Assembly: GCA_025352045.1 (NCBI GenBank)
Contig: JANXUD010000095.1
Location: 1-64,000 of the forward strand
Reading direction: 5' to 3'
Source: Gammaproteobacteria bacterium
Lineage (GTDB): Bacteria > Pseudomonadota > Gammaproteobacteria > Xanthomonadales > Xanthomonadaceae
DNA length: 64,000 nt
Below, piece after piece: positions 8,237 through 17,121 of this stretch. The number at the start of each line of letters is the position of its first letter. Positions within the stretch are counted from its first letter, which is position 1. The position numbers and the translations under genes are program-made. A model generated the notes under the pieces. It saw nothing but the letters and a program-made list of their open reading frames with translations, was not told where the DNA came from and did no database searches.

Positions 8237-9358
8237 TCACCGCGGCAAGGCTGCGGCGGCCAACGCGATCTCGAACTCCTCATCCACCGCCAGTGCAAAC
8301 GTCCTCACCGGGGCGCCGGGCGCCGAGATTTCGCGGGCGGCTTGCGCGTTGGCGCGTGCGTCCATCGCGACCCCAAGCCATGCCAGCTCCCCCGCCACGC
8401 GCAGTCGGATCTCGGCGGCGTGGGCGCCGATGCCGCCCGAGAACGCAAGGCCGTCGATGCCACGCATGGACGCCGCCATCGCAGCGATACCCTGCGCCAC
8501 GGCGGACACGTAGACCTCGATCGCCCGCTTTGCACCGTCGGAACCGGAGGTGAGCAGCTTGCGCATGTCGCCGGTTTCGCCGGAGAGACCCTTCAGGCCA
8601 CTTTCGTGCCAGAGCAGTTGGTCGATGTCCTCCGCGCCCATGCCCAACGCCCGCTGCAGGTACAGCAGCACACCCGGGTCCAGTGCGCCGGGCCGGGTGG
8701 CCATGGGAATGCCGTCCAGCGGCGTCATGCCCATCGTCGTGTGGATGCAGCGCCCGTCCAGCACGGCGGCCAGGCTGCTGCCTCCGCCGAGGTGGGCCAG
8801 CACGACGCGTCCGCGCGCCAGCGCTGGCGCCAGCGACGCAAGCTGGCGCATCGCCGACTGGAACGCCAGTCCGTGGAACCCGTAGCGCTTCACGCCGCGC
8901 AGGTACAACGAGTACGGGATCGGCAGCACGCGGCGATTCCCTGACAGCGACTGGTGCCAGGAGGTGTCGAACACGCCAACCTGCCGCGCCTGCGGCCAGC
9001 GCTGGCTGGCGGCGCGCACCAGGGCCAGCGCGGGTGGCTGGTGCAGCGGCGCGAGTGCGGACAGGGCGCGCAGTTCCTCCAGCACTTCGCCGCCCAGTTC
9101 CGCGGCGCCGGCATGGTCGCCACCGTGCACGATCCGGTGCGCTACGGTCGTTGGCGTGGCGCCCAGGGACGGCAGGCGGTCCACCGCCTCGGCCAGTTGC
9201 CGTTCCGCCGTCGCGTCCAGCGCGCGTGTGTCGTAGTGGTCGGCCTCGATGGCAATCCTCTCGATCTCGCAGGGCGCGGCGCCCTCGCCAGCGCTGTACG
9301 CCGCCGACGAAAAGCTGGCCGCCTTGAGGCCGGTGGACCCGAGGTTCAGGACGAGCAT
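8237..9358 (-). CDS. ackA: Acetate kinase
   Basis: 373 residues, slightly shorter than the usual 395-400. ASKHA-fold kinase signatures: LNLGSTGLK at the N-terminus (phosphate loop), IVHGG, FDTSWHQ (family FDTAFH with the catalytic Asp), [15 protein letters not shown], and [13 protein letters not shown]. It interconverts acetyl phosphate plus ADP with acetate plus ATP. Its start overlaps the 3' end of the phosphoketolase gene by 13 bases, so the two proteins are probably translationally coupled. Acetyl phosphate made by the phosphoketolase would then be converted directly to ATP. The 261 bases between this gene and the M20 gene contain no coding region I can support. Confidence 0.93.
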   Translation of the reverse strand: MLVLNLGSTGLKAASFSSAAYSAGEGAAPCEIERIAIEADHYDTRALDATAERQLAEAVDRLPSLGATPTTVAHRIVHGGDHAGAAELGGEVLEELRALSALAPLHQPPALALVRAASQRWPQARQVGVFDTSWHQSLSGNRRVLPIPYSLYLRGVKRYGFHGLAFQSAMRQLASLAPALARGRVVLAHLGGGSSLAAVLDGRCIHTTMGMTPLDGIPMATRPGALDPGVLLYLQRALGMGAEDIDQLLWHESGLKGLSGETGDMRKLLTSGSDGAKRAIEVYVSAVAQGIAAMAASMRGIDGLAFSGGIGAHAAEIRLRVAGELAWLGVAMDARANAQAAREISAPGAPVRTFALAVDEEFEIALAAAALPR

Positions 9359-11745
9359 CGCGCGCCCCAGCGCCAGTCGCGGATTTCGGGCATGTCGTCT
9401 CCATGCTGCCGGATGTAGCGGGTGTGTTCGGCGAGCCTGGCCTGCAGCCACGACGCCAGCTGCGTTCCGGGCTCGCCCAGGCCGCCCAGGCGCTCGATCA
9501 CGGCCAGCACCAGGTGGAAGCGGTCCATGCGGTTGAGCACGCCCATGTCGAAGGGCGTCGTCGTGGTGCCTTCCTCGTTGTAGCCGCGCACGTGGATGTT
9601 GTCGTGGTTGGTGCGGCGATAGGTGAGGCGATGGATCAGCGTCGGATAGCCGTGGTAGGCGAAGATCACCGGCTTGTCGCGGGTGAACAGTGCGTCGAAG
9701 GCGGCATCGTCGAGGCCGTGCGGATGCTCGGACTGCGACTGCAGCGTCATCAGGTCAACCACGTTGATCACGCGGATCTTCAGGCCGGGCAGGTGCTCGC
9801 GCAGCAGTTCCACCGCCGCCAGCGTCTCGAGCGTCGGCACGTCGCCACAGCAGCCCATCACCACGTCCGGCTCGCCACCCTGGTCGTTGCTGGCCCACTG
9901 CCAGACGCCCAGGCCCACGGCGCAATGCGCGGCAGCCGCGTCCATGTCCAGCCACTGCGGCGCTGGCTGCTTGCCCGCGACGATCACGTTGACGTAGTCG
10001 CGGCTGCGCAGGCAATGGTCGGTGACCGACAGCAGGGTATTGGCGTCGGGCGGCAGGTACACGCGGATCACGCCGGCCTTCTTGTTGACCACGTGGTCGA
10101 TGAAGCCCGGGTCCTGGTGGCTGAACCCGTTCTGGTCCTGGCGCCACACGTGCGAGGTGAGCAGGTAGTTCAGGGACGCGATCGGACGTCGCCATGGCAG
10201 GCCGCGGGCCACCTTCAGCCACTTCGCGTGCTGGTTGAACATCGAGTCGACGATGTGCACGAAGGCTTCGTAGCACGAGAAGAAGCCATGTCGTCCGGTG
10301 AGCAGGTAGCCCTCGAGCCAGCCCTGGCACAGGTGTTCGCTCAGGACCTCCATCACGCGGCCGTCCGGCGAGATCTGCGTGTCGGCGGCATTGAGTTCGC
10401 CCATGAACACGCGATCGGTGACTTCGAACACGGCCGTCAGCCGGTTGGACGCGGTTTCGTCGGGGCCGAACACGCGGAAATTGCGCTGCTCCAGGTTGAG
10501 CTTCATGACCTCGCGCAGGAAGGTGCCGCAGACGCGGGTCGCTCCGGCTGACACCGTCCCAGGACCCGGCACGTCCACGGCGTAGCCGCGGTAGTCCGGC
10601 ATGCGCAGGTCCTGCAGCAGCGAGCCGCCGTTGGCATGTGGATTGGCGCTCATCCGGCGACTGCCCCTGGGCGCGAGTTCGGCCAGTTCGGCAATGAGCC
10701 TGCCGTTGGCGTCGAACAGCTCTTCGGGCCGATAGCTGCGCATCCACTGTTCGAGCTGGGCCAGGTGCTCGGGTTTTTCGGCCAGGTTCGCCAGTGGTAC
10801 CTGGTGCGAACGCCAGGAGCCCTCGACTTGCAGGCCATCCACGACCTTGGGACCGGTCCAGCCTTTCGGCGTGCGCATGACGATCATCGGCCATGCCGGG
10901 CGCGAGCGCTCGGCGCCACTGCGCGCATCGGACTGGATCTGGCGGATCCTGGCGTACACGCGGTCCAGCGTGGACGCCATCGCCTGGTGGACAATCGCGG
11001 GATCGTCGCCCTCGACGAAGTGCGGCTCGTAGCCATAGCCGCGCAGCAGCTGGTCGAGTTCGTCGTGGCCGATGCGCGCCAGCACCGTGGGGCTGGCGAT
11101 CTTGAAACCGTTGAGGTGGAGGATCGGCAGCACGGCGCCATCGCGGGTCGCGTTGAGGAACTTGTTCGAATGCCAGCTGGCAGCGAGCGGCCCGGTCTCC
11201 GCCTCGCCGTCGCCGACCACGCAGGCGACGATCAGGTCGGGGTTGTCGAAGGCCGCGCCATACGCATGCGCCAGCGAGTAGCCGAGTTCGCCGCCTTCGT
11301 GGATCGAACCGGGGCATTCGGGCGAGACATGGCTGGGGATGCCGCCGGGAAAGGAGAACTGCTTGAACAGCTTCTGCATCCCGGCCGCATCCTGCGAAAT
11401 GTCCGGATAGGTCTCGCTGTACGTGCCCTCGAGGTAGGTGCTGGCCACCAGTGCCGGGCCGCCATGGCCCGGGCCGATGACGCAGATCATGTCCACGTCG
11501 TGCTGGGTGATGATGCGATTGAGGTGCACGTAGAGGAAATTGAGTCCGGGCGTGGTGCCCCAGTGCCCCAGCAGTCGTGGCTTGAGGTGGGCGAGTGCCA
11601 GCGGCTGTCGCATCAGGGGATTGTCGAGCAGGTAGATCTGCCCGATGGACAGGTAGTTGGCGGCGCGCCACCAGGCATCCATCCTGGCCAGCAGCTGCGG
11701 CGGAAGCGGGTTGTTCGATTCGGTTTCGACGGCTTGATGTTCCAC
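9346..11745 (-). CDS. xfp: Xylulose-5-phosphate/fructose-6-phosphate phosphoketolase
   Basis: 799 residues from a GTG at 11745 with AGGA upstream, which matches the usual length of about 790. Thiamine-diphosphate enzyme: signature [15 protein letters not shown], the ThDP/Mg motif [19 protein letters not shown], and a transketolase-like middle domain with [12 protein letters not shown]. It cleaves xylulose 5-phosphate or fructose 6-phosphate with inorganic phosphate to acetyl phosphate plus glyceraldehyde 3-phosphate or erythrose 4-phosphate. It overlaps ackA by 13 bases, which makes a complete acetate-producing bifid-type shunt. The upstream 155 bases are shared with the divergent ABC operon starting at 11901 and must hold both promoters; I see no clear sigma-70 boxes. 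Confidence 0.95.
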   Translation of the reverse strand: MEHQAVETESNNPLPPQLLARMDAWWRAANYLSIGQIYLLDNPLMRQPLALAHLKPRLLGHWGTTPGLNFLYVHLNRIITQHDVDMICVIGPGHGGPALVASTYLEGTYSETYPDISQDAAGMQKLFKQFSFPGGIPSHVSPECPGSIHEGGELGYSLAHAYGAAFDNPDLIVACVVGDGEAETGPLAASWHSNKFLNATRDGAVLPILHLNGFKIASPTVLARIGHDELDQLLRGYGYEPHFVEGDDPAIVHQAMASTLDRVYARIRQIQSDARSGAERSRPAWPMIVMRTPKGWTGPKVVDGLQVEGSWRSHQVPLANLAEKPEHLAQLEQWMRSYRPEELFDANGRLIAELAELAPRGSRRMSANPHANGGSLLQDLRMPDYRGYAVDVPGPGTVSAGATRVCGTFLREVMKLNLEQRNFRVFGPDETASNRLTAVFEVTDRVFMGELNAADTQISPDGRVMEVLSEHLCQGWLEGYLLTGRHGFFSCYEAFVHIVDSMFNQHAKWLKVARGLPWRRPIASLNYLLTSHVWRQDQNGFSHQDPGFIDHVVNKKAGVIRVYLPPDANTLLSVTDHCLRSRDYVNVIVAGKQPAPQWLDMDAAAAHCAVGLGVWQWASNDQGGEPDVVMGCCGDVPTLETLAAVELLREHLPGLKIRVINVVDLMTLQSQSEHPHGLDDAAFDALFTRDKPVIFAYHGYPTLIHRLTYRRTNHDNIHVRGYNEEGTTTTPFDMGVLNRMDRFHLVLAVIERLGGLGEPGTQLASWLQARLAEHTRYIRQHGDDMPEIRDWRWGARCSS

Positions 11746-11900
11746 GAAGGATCCTGTCTGCAATGAACAGCGCGGACCTCGCGCCCAACCACCAATACGC
11801 CGATTATGCGACGCCTGCCGTTCGGCCGCGGGCCACCTCACCGCGCACGCATTTCGGCTAGAATCGGCCCACGCCGGCCAGGGCGGGGAGAAGGCGTTCC

Positions 11901-12938
11901 GTGACCATAGATTCGATCGATCGCCGGCGCCTGTTGCAGGCCGCGATGCTGTCGGCCCTGCCGCTGGGCCTGTCCGACTGCGGCGGGAAAAGCGCGGGAA
12001 AGGGCGCAGCCCTGCAGGTCGGCGGCCTGCCGGTCACCTGCAACCTGACTCTGCCCGTGGCCTGCGTGGCCCGGGACAAGGCCAACCTGGCGGCGGGGAC
12101 CAGGGCACACGGCTTTGCCTACGAATACGTCAAGTTCAGCGGCTGGCCGGAGATCAAGGAGTCCCTGATGACCGGGCGGATCCAGGCCGCCTACATGCTG
12201 GCGCCCCTGGTGATGGACCTGGCCGACAAGAAGATCCCGGTCAAGATCGTCTCGCTGGGCCATCGCTCGGGCGCGGTGATCATGGTGCGCACCGACTCGA
12301 ACTACCAGCACTTCGCCCAGCTCAAGGGCAAGCGCATCGCGATTCCTTCCCGCTTCGCCGTGGACTTCCTGTTCCTGCGCAAGATGCTGGCGCGCGAGGG
12401 CATGACGCCCGATGACGTGCAGGTCATCGAGATGCCGCCACCCGACATGCCTGCCGCGCTGTACGCCAATGCGGTGGACGCCTATTGCACCGGCGAGCCC
12501 TTCGGCGCCGCCGCGCAGAAGGCCGGCTATGCCCGCCCGCTCAGCATGACCCGCGACGAGTGGCGCAACTACATCTGCTGCGTGCTGACCGTGCGCGAGG
12601 AGCTGATCCACGACGACCCGGCGCTGGTGCAGGACTTGGTGGACCATGTGCTCGGCGCCGGCATCTGGCTGGACCAGCAGCCCGCCAACCGCGAGAAGGC
12701 CGTGCAGATCGCCGCCGGCCGCGGTTTCTTCAACCAGGACCCGAAAATCCTCCAGTTCGTGATGGAAAACCCGACCGACCGGGTGACCTATGGCGACCTG
12801 CGCATGATCCGCGCGGAGTTCGAGGACCTGATGCAGCTGTCGATGCAGGCGGGCACGATCAAGCATCCGATCGCCTACGAAGCCTACGTGGACGAACAGT
12901 TCGCGCGCAAGGCGAAAGCCGCGACGATCGCCATCTGA
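11901..12938 (+). CDS. ABC importer substrate-binding protein, NrtA/SsuA/TauA type
   Basis: 345 residues from a GTG with GGGGAGAAGG upstream. The N-terminus [17 protein letters not shown] looks like a twin-arginine (Tat) signal ending near LSDCG, which is also a possible lipobox. The mature part follows the nitrate/sulfonate/taurine-binding fold: [13 protein letters not shown], then [31 protein letters not shown], and [24 protein letters not shown]. Two Cys lie near the ligand mouth in the first segment. It opens a five-gene operon with an SCO protein, a cupredoxin-like protein, a permease and an ATPase, all with gaps of 22 bases or fewer, or with overlaps. The ligand is unknown; the copper-type partners suggest a copper complex or a small anion tied to respiratory copper centres. 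Confidence 0.85.
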   Translation: MTIDSIDRRRLLQAAMLSALPLGLSDCGGKSAGKGAALQVGGLPVTCNLTLPVACVARDKANLAAGTRAHGFAYEYVKFSGWPEIKESLMTGRIQAAYMLAPLVMDLADKKIPVKIVSLGHRSGAVIMVRTDSNYQHFAQLKGKRIAIPSRFAVDFLFLRKMLAREGMTPDDVQVIEMPPPDMPAALYANAVDAYCTGEPFGAAAQKAGYARPLSMTRDEWRNYICCVLTVREELIHDDPALVQDLVDHVLGAGIWLDQQPANREKAVQIAAGRGFFNQDPKILQFVMENPTDRVTYGDLRMIRAEFEDLMQLSMQAGTIKHPIAYEAYVDEQFARKAKAATIAI

Positions 12939-12960
12939 TGGCTGGAGCCCCTTGAACACC

Positions 12961-13566
12961 ATGGTCCGCACGCTGCTGCTGTCGGTCGCCCTGCTCGCCA
13001 CAGCCGTCTCCGCCCGCGCCGCCAACGTCCCGGCCCTGAAGGCGGGTGGCTTCGATCCGCCGCGCATGGCGCCCGACTTCACGCTGCCCGGGACCCGGGG
13101 CACCCCCATCACGCTTGGCGCCTTCCGCGGCAAGGTCGTGCTGCTGGGCTTCGGCTATACCCACTGCACCAATGTCTGCCCCATCACGCTGGCGACGCTG
13201 AAGCAGGCCAAGGCCAAGCTGGGCGCGCAGGCCGGCGGCATGCAGGTGCTCTACGTGACCGTGGACCCGAAGCGCGACACGGCCGCGGTGCTGAAGGACT
13301 ACCTGGCCGCCTTCGACGCCAGCTTCCTCGGCGGCACCGGCACCGACGCGCAACTGGCCGCCGTGCGCAAGGCCTATGGCGTCAGCGCGTCCGAGGTCAT
13401 GGCGCCGATGGACAAGATGGGCCACATGGGGCCCGACGGCAGCATGTCGCATTCCTCCTTCGTCTACCTGATCGACCGCAAGGGCCGTATCCGCGCACTG
13501 ATGCCGTTCGGGCATGGCGCCGACGATTACGTGCACGACGTGCGGATCCTGCTGGCCTCGCCATGA
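12961..13566 (+). CDS. SCO1/SenC-family copper chaperone/thiol-disulfide protein
   Basis: 201 residues from the ATG at 12961; a TTG at 12952 is the other possible start, and the GGAG at 12944 fits neither well. A signal peptide ends near SARA. The thioredoxin-like domain has the SCO copper motif CTNVCP (Cys 69 and 73) and the distal ligand His in SMSHSSF (about 164). Just before that His is a Met/His-rich loop (MAPMDKMGHMGPDG), which may add copper affinity. SCO proteins deliver Cu(I) to the CuA site of cytochrome oxidase or of N2O reductase, or act as reductants for copper sites. Here the gene sits inside an ABC importer operon and overlaps the next gene by 4 bases (ATGA). Confidence 0.9.
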   Translation: MVRTLLLSVALLATAVSARAANVPALKAGGFDPPRMAPDFTLPGTRGTPITLGAFRGKVVLLGFGYTHCTNVCPITLATLKQAKAKLGAQAGGMQVLYVTVDPKRDTAAVLKDYLAAFDASFLGGTGTDAQLAAVRKAYGVSASEVMAPMDKMGHMGPDGSMSHSSFVYLIDRKGRIRALMPFGHGADDYVHDVRILLASP

Positions 13567-13988
13567 CCGCCGTCCGCCGCCTGTCGCTCGCGCTGCTCGC
13601 CGCGCTGCTCGGCGTCGCAGCGTGGGCGGCGATCGCGCCGGTGCGCTTCGACTCGCGCGAGAAGGTGTTCGAGATCCCCAAGGGCACCTGGGCGCGGCGC
13701 ATGGCCGGCAACAAGGTCGAGATCCTGCCCCCGCGGATCGACCTGACCCTGGGCGTGCAGGACGTGCTTCTGCTGCGCAACCAGGATGATGTCCCGCAGG
13801 TGTTCGGACCGACCCTCATGATGCCCGGCCAGAGTTTCCGCCTGCCCTTCGAGGTGGCCTCGACCTATTCCTTTGCCTGCACGGCGCATGCGAGCGGCCA
13901 GATGCTGATCGTGGTCGCACCGCAGCCGTTGTCGGCCTGGCAGCGGCTGCGCTGGCGCACGCTGCGCGCCTGGAACGCAATCGCATGA
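13563..13988 (+). CDS. Membrane-anchored cupredoxin-like protein
   Basis: 141 residues. A hydrophobic N-terminus (residues about 6-25) acts as a signal or anchor, then comes a single beta-barrel domain. The C-terminal copper loop is visible as FACTAHASGQM, with Cys 106, His 109 and Met 114 spaced like type-1 copper ligands in a shortened loop. In plastocyanin/azurin the other His follows a Pro in an N-x-D-x-x-P-H segment; here that region reads NQDDVPQVFGP, so the expected His is Gln. Copper binding is therefore plausible but not assured. Overlaps of 4 bases with both neighbours (ATGA) show tight co-translation with the SCO protein and the permease. Confidence 0.75.
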   Translation: MTAVRRLSLALLAALLGVAAWAAIAPVRFDSREKVFEIPKGTWARRMAGNKVEILPPRIDLTLGVQDVLLLRNQDDVPQVFGPTLMMPGQSFRLPFEVASTYSFACTAHASGQMLIVVAPQPLSAWQRLRWRTLRAWNAIA

Positions 13989-14743
13989 TCTGGGTGAAGC
14001 GGGTGTGGCCATCCATCGCCGTCCTCGTCGTGCTCATCGCCGCGTGGTGGGCGGCGGTGGTGCTGACGGGGAGCGTGGTGTTCCCGACGCCCTGGCAGGT
14101 GGTGACCGGGACGATGGAGCTGGTCCGCGATGGGACCCTGTTCGAGCACATCGGCGCGTCGCTGATGCGCGTCGGCATCGGCTTTGGCCTGGCGGTTCTG
14201 GTGGGCGTGCCCCTGGGACTGTGGATGGGCTGGGTGAAGGGCGCGCACGACACGCTCAACCCGCTGTTCCAGATGCTGCGGCCAATCTCGCCGATTGCCT
14301 GGATCCCGATCGCCATCCTGTGGTTTGGCGTCGGCGATGTGTCGCCGATCTTCCTGATCTTCCTCGCCTCCGTCTTCCCGATGGTGGTGCAGACCACGGT
14401 GGGCGTGCACACCATCGAAAAGCGGTACCTGCGGGCTGCGGCCAACTTCGGGGTGTCGCGGGCGACGCTGTTCCGGCAGGTGGTGATACCCGCGACCTTG
14501 CCGCAGGTCATCGTCGGCATGCGCATCGGCCTGGGCGTGGCCTGGCTGGTGGTGGTGGCTGCGGAGATGATCGCGCTGCGCTCGGGACTGGGCTACCTGA
14601 TCATCGACTCGCGCAACGCGGGCAACCGCTACGACCTGGTGGTCGCCGGCATGATCATCATCGGATTGATCGGCCTGCTGCTGGACGGGCTGATGCGCCT
14701 GCTCGAGAAAATGAAGATCGTGCGGTGGCGTTATGCCCACTGA
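13985..14743 (+). CDS. ABC importer permease, SsuC/TauC/NrtB type
   Basis: 252 residues with six predicted membrane helices. The BPD_transp_1 coupling motif is present as EKRYLRAAANFGVSRATLFRQ near residues 140-160 (EAA loop), followed by IPATLPQVIVGMRIG. This is the single homodimeric permease of the nitrate/sulfonate/taurine importer class. The start overlaps the cupredoxin-like gene by 4 bases, and the stop lies 11 bases inside the ATPase gene, so all five products of this operon should be made together. Confidence 0.92.
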   Translation: MIWVKRVWPSIAVLVVLIAAWWAAVVLTGSVVFPTPWQVVTGTMELVRDGTLFEHIGASLMRVGIGFGLAVLVGVPLGLWMGWVKGAHDTLNPLFQMLRPISPIAWIPIAILWFGVGDVSPIFLIFLASVFPMVVQTTVGVHTIEKRYLRAAANFGVSRATLFRQVVIPATLPQVIVGMRIGLGVAWLVVVAAEMIALRSGLGYLIIDSRNAGNRYDLVVAGMIIIGLIGLLLDGLMRLLEKMKIVRWRYAH

Positions 14744-15539
14744 CGGCAAGCCCGTTGACGGCAGGCCCGTTGACGGCAGGCCCGTGCAGCCCCGCATCCG
14801 CGTCCGCGGCGTGCGCAAGAGCTTCGACACCGAGCAGGGCTTGCTGCTGGTGGTGGACGACATCAGCCTGGACGTGGCCGAGGGCGAGATCCTGGCCATC
14901 GTCGGGCCCTCGGGCTGCGGCAAGTCCACGCTGATGGGAATGCTGGCGGGATTCATCGCCCCGGAACGGGGCACGGTCGAGGTGGATGGCGCGGTGCAGG
15001 CTGCGCCGAGTTCGCGGGGCATCCTGATCACGCAGGCCGGCTCGGTGTTCCCCTGGCTGACCGTGCAGCAGAACCTGATGTTCGGCCTGGTCGGCCGCAC
15101 GCACACCGAAAAGGTCGCGCTGGCGGACCACTATGCCGAGCTGGTCGGCCTGAAGGGCTTCGAGGCGCGCTACCCGCACGAGCTGTCCGGCGGCATGCTC
15201 AAGCGCGTGGAGCTGGCGCGCGCGCTGGTGGTCAAGCCGGAAATCCTCTACATGGACGAGCCGTTCTCCGCGCTCGACGCCCTGATGCACCTGCGCATGC
15301 GCAACGAGTTGCTGCGCATCCTCGCGGCGGAGCGGCACACGGTGGTGCTGATCACGCACGACGTGGAGGAGGCGATCCACATCGCCGACCGGATCATCGT
15401 GCTGTCGGTCCGGCCGACCACGATCAAGGCCAGCTTCGACGTGCCCTTCGCGCACCCGCGCAAGCTGGCCGGGCCGGCCGTGCAGGCACTGCGCGCGGCG
15501 ATCCTGCAGCAGCTGGGCGTCGAGGCTTACGCCGACTGA
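14733..15539 (+). CDS. ABC importer ATPase, SsuB/TauB/NrtD type
   Basis: 268 residues. The nucleotide-binding domain is complete: Walker A GPSGCGKST, Q-loop ITQAGSVFPWLT, signature LSGGMLKRVELARAL, Walker B ILYMDEPFSALD and switch His in LITHDVEEA. The signature has Met-Leu-Lys where SsuB/TauB usually have Met-Lys-Gln-Arg. The N-terminus begins with a three-fold DG(K/R)PV repeat before the ATPase core at about residue 20; it is encoded by a 15-base tandem repeat. The protein energises import through the permease encoded just upstream. It is the last gene of the operon; the next gene starts 113 bases later. Confidence 0.93.
   Translation: MPTDGKPVDGRPVDGRPVQPRIRVRGVRKSFDTEQGLLLVVDDISLDVAEGEILAIVGPSGCGKSTLMGMLAGFIAPERGTVEVDGAVQAAPSSRGILITQAGSVFPWLTVQQNLMFGLVGRTHTEKVALADHYAELVGLKGFEARYPHELSGGMLKRVELARALVVKPEILYMDEPFSALDALMHLRMRNELLRILAAERHTVVLITHDVEEAIHIADRIIVLSVRPTTIKASFDVPFAHPRKLAGPAVQALRAAILQQLGVEAYAD
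14742..14786 (+). repeat. 15-base tandem repeat, three copies, inside the ABC ATPase gene
   Basis: Units at 14742-14756, 14757-14771 and 14772-14786 differ by one or two bases and encode DGKPV, DGRPV, DGRPV. They lengthen the N-terminal tail ahead of the ATPase domain. The unit length is a multiple of three, so copy-number change by slippage would not break the frame. Confidence 0.9.
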
Positions 15540-15651
15540 GCCAGTCGGGGCACCTGCGCCAGCCTGCGCCGGGCCTGAGAGCGGGCCGTTCCCCGCGGTG
15601 ATATCGTCAGACGGCCCCGTCCCGCGGGCCACGTCTGCCAGGGAGAACGCC

Positions 15652-16140
15652 ATGCGTCGTTTCGCGCTGATCGCTTCTGCGGTGTTGCTGGGTGCCTCGG
15701 CCTTGCCCGCGGCCATGGCCCGTCCGGCCGCCCCTGTCTCGTCGAATGCTTGCTGGCTGGCCGCGTTCAAGGCCGGCGATGCCGACAAGGTCGCCGCCTG
15801 CTACGCGCCGGATGCGGTGATGTGGTTCCCGGGTGGACCGGTCGCCAAGGGTCGCGTCGCGATCCGCGCCGGCTATGAGGGTTACTTCACGGCCTTCACG
15901 ATCAAGGAAGCGCAGCTCATGCGCATGGGCAAGAAGGCCATGGGCGACAGCGTGACGACCTGGGGCACGTTCAAGATCGTGATGTCGCCCAAGGCCGGCG
16001 GCGCGGATGTGACCGAGGTCGGGCGCTACACGGACGTGTCGCAGAAGATCGGTGGCAAGTGGGTCTATATCGTGGACCACGCTTCGGACGATCCGGTCCC
16101 TGCGCCCGCCACAGCGCCGGGCGCAGCGCCCGCGAAATAA
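15652..16140 (+). CDS. Exported NTF2-like (SnoaL/DUF4440-type) protein
   Basis: 162 residues from the ATG with GGGAGAA 6 bases upstream. A signal peptide ends near AMA (residue about 23). The rest is one cone-shaped NTF2-like domain: WLAAFKAGDADKVAACYAPD opens the fold, GRVAIRAGYEGYF follows, then ITIKEAQ-like and WGTFK strands and KIGGKWVYIVDHASDD at the end. This pattern is common to SnoaL-like, ketosteroid-isomerase and DUF4440 proteins, whose members are enzymes or ligand binders. The C-tail is Pro/Ala-rich and probably disordered. No partner or substrate can be inferred. Confidence 0.8.
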   Translation: MRRFALIASAVLLGASALPAAMARPAAPVSSNACWLAAFKAGDADKVAACYAPDAVMWFPGGPVAKGRVAIRAGYEGYFTAFTIKEAQLMRMGKKAMGDSVTTWGTFKIVMSPKAGGADVTEVGRYTDVSQKIGGKWVYIVDHASDDPVPAPATAPGAAPAK

Positions 16141-16194
16141 TCGCGGACTGCGCGTGAGCGACGTCGCCGGGATTCAGCGCTTCGCGGTGCGCCA

Positions 16195-17121
16195 ATGCTG
16201 AAGCACATCGGATTGCTGGTACTCGCGTGGCTGTCGCTCGCCTGGGTGGTGCCGGTCGCTGCCCAGACGCCAGAGGTGGTGCCGAGCCGTCCGGTGTCGT
16301 CCACGTCCTGCGCATCCGCCGACCGGAACGTCGTAGCCAACGATGACAGCGGCGCCGTGGCGGCCGCGCGAGCCGCCGCCGGGGAGCTGCGGCGCGGGGC
16401 AGAGGCGCATCGGCTGATCCTGCTCGGCGAACTGCATGGCACGCGCCAGCCGCCCGCCATCGTGCGACAGCTTGCAACGCAGTTCGCCAGCGTGGGACCC
16501 GTGCTGGTCGGCCTGGAGATTCTCGATTCCGAGCAACCCGCCATCGATCGCTACCTGGCGTCGGATGGCGGCCCGCGGGCGCGCAAGCAGCTGCTCGCCG
16601 GGGAGTTCTGGCAGAAGCCGGTGGCCAGCAGCGACGGCCGCCGCAACGCGGACATGATCGGGCTGATCGACAGCCTGCGGCGCCTGCGCCACGAAGGGCG
16701 CGATGTGGCGGTGCTTGCGTTCGATGGCGTGCTGGATGGGTCCGGAGGCAGCCAGGCGCGCGACGTCGCCATGGCCGGGCGCATCCGCGCCGCGTTCGGC
16801 CGCTTCCCGCGCGGGCGCATGCTGGCCCTTGCCGGCAATGTGCATGCGATGCACCACAAGCCAGGCTACGCGCCGCCTGAAATGCAGGATCCCATGGGCA
16901 GTTACCTCGCCGACTTGCATCCGTTCGCCGTGAACATCACCGCCCACGACGGCGAGTTCCAGGCCTGCATGGAAGGCACCTGCGGCCCACGGCCGATGCA
17001 CGACCAACGGATCGCCAGCGGACCGCGGGATGGCGATCCCTATGACTACGAGTTGGTGCTTGACCGGTTCACGCTGGCTCAGCTCTTGAATCCGTTGCTG
17101 CGGTGCGAGTTGTCGCAGTAG
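16195..17121 (+). CDS. ChaN/EreA-like exported protein
   Basis: 308 residues with a signal peptide (cleavage near PVAAQ). The core opens with LILLGELHGTRQPPAIV, the G-E-x-H-G motif shared by ChaN haem-binding lipoproteins, erythromycin-esterase-like proteins and TraB/TIKI proteins; Glu and His there are the conserved site residues. MLALAGNVHAMHHK later supplies further His of the site. No lipobox is seen, so it is probably soluble in the periplasm. Its last 43 bases overlap the convergent Fe-S/ferritin-like gene. Haem or iron handling would fit that neighbour, but this is inference. Confidence 0.7.
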   Translation: MLKHIGLLVLAWLSLAWVVPVAAQTPEVVPSRPVSSTSCASADRNVVANDDSGAVAAARAAAGELRRGAEAHRLILLGELHGTRQPPAIVRQLATQFASVGPVLVGLEILDSEQPAIDRYLASDGGPRARKQLLAGEFWQKPVASSDGRRNADMIGLIDSLRRLRHEGRDVAVLAFDGVLDGSGGSQARDVAMAGRIRAAFGRFPRGRMLALAGNVHAMHHKPGYAPPEMQDPMGSYLADLHPFAVNITAHDGEFQACMEGTCGPRPMHDQRIASGPRDGDPYDYELVLDRFTLAQLLNPLLRCELSQ

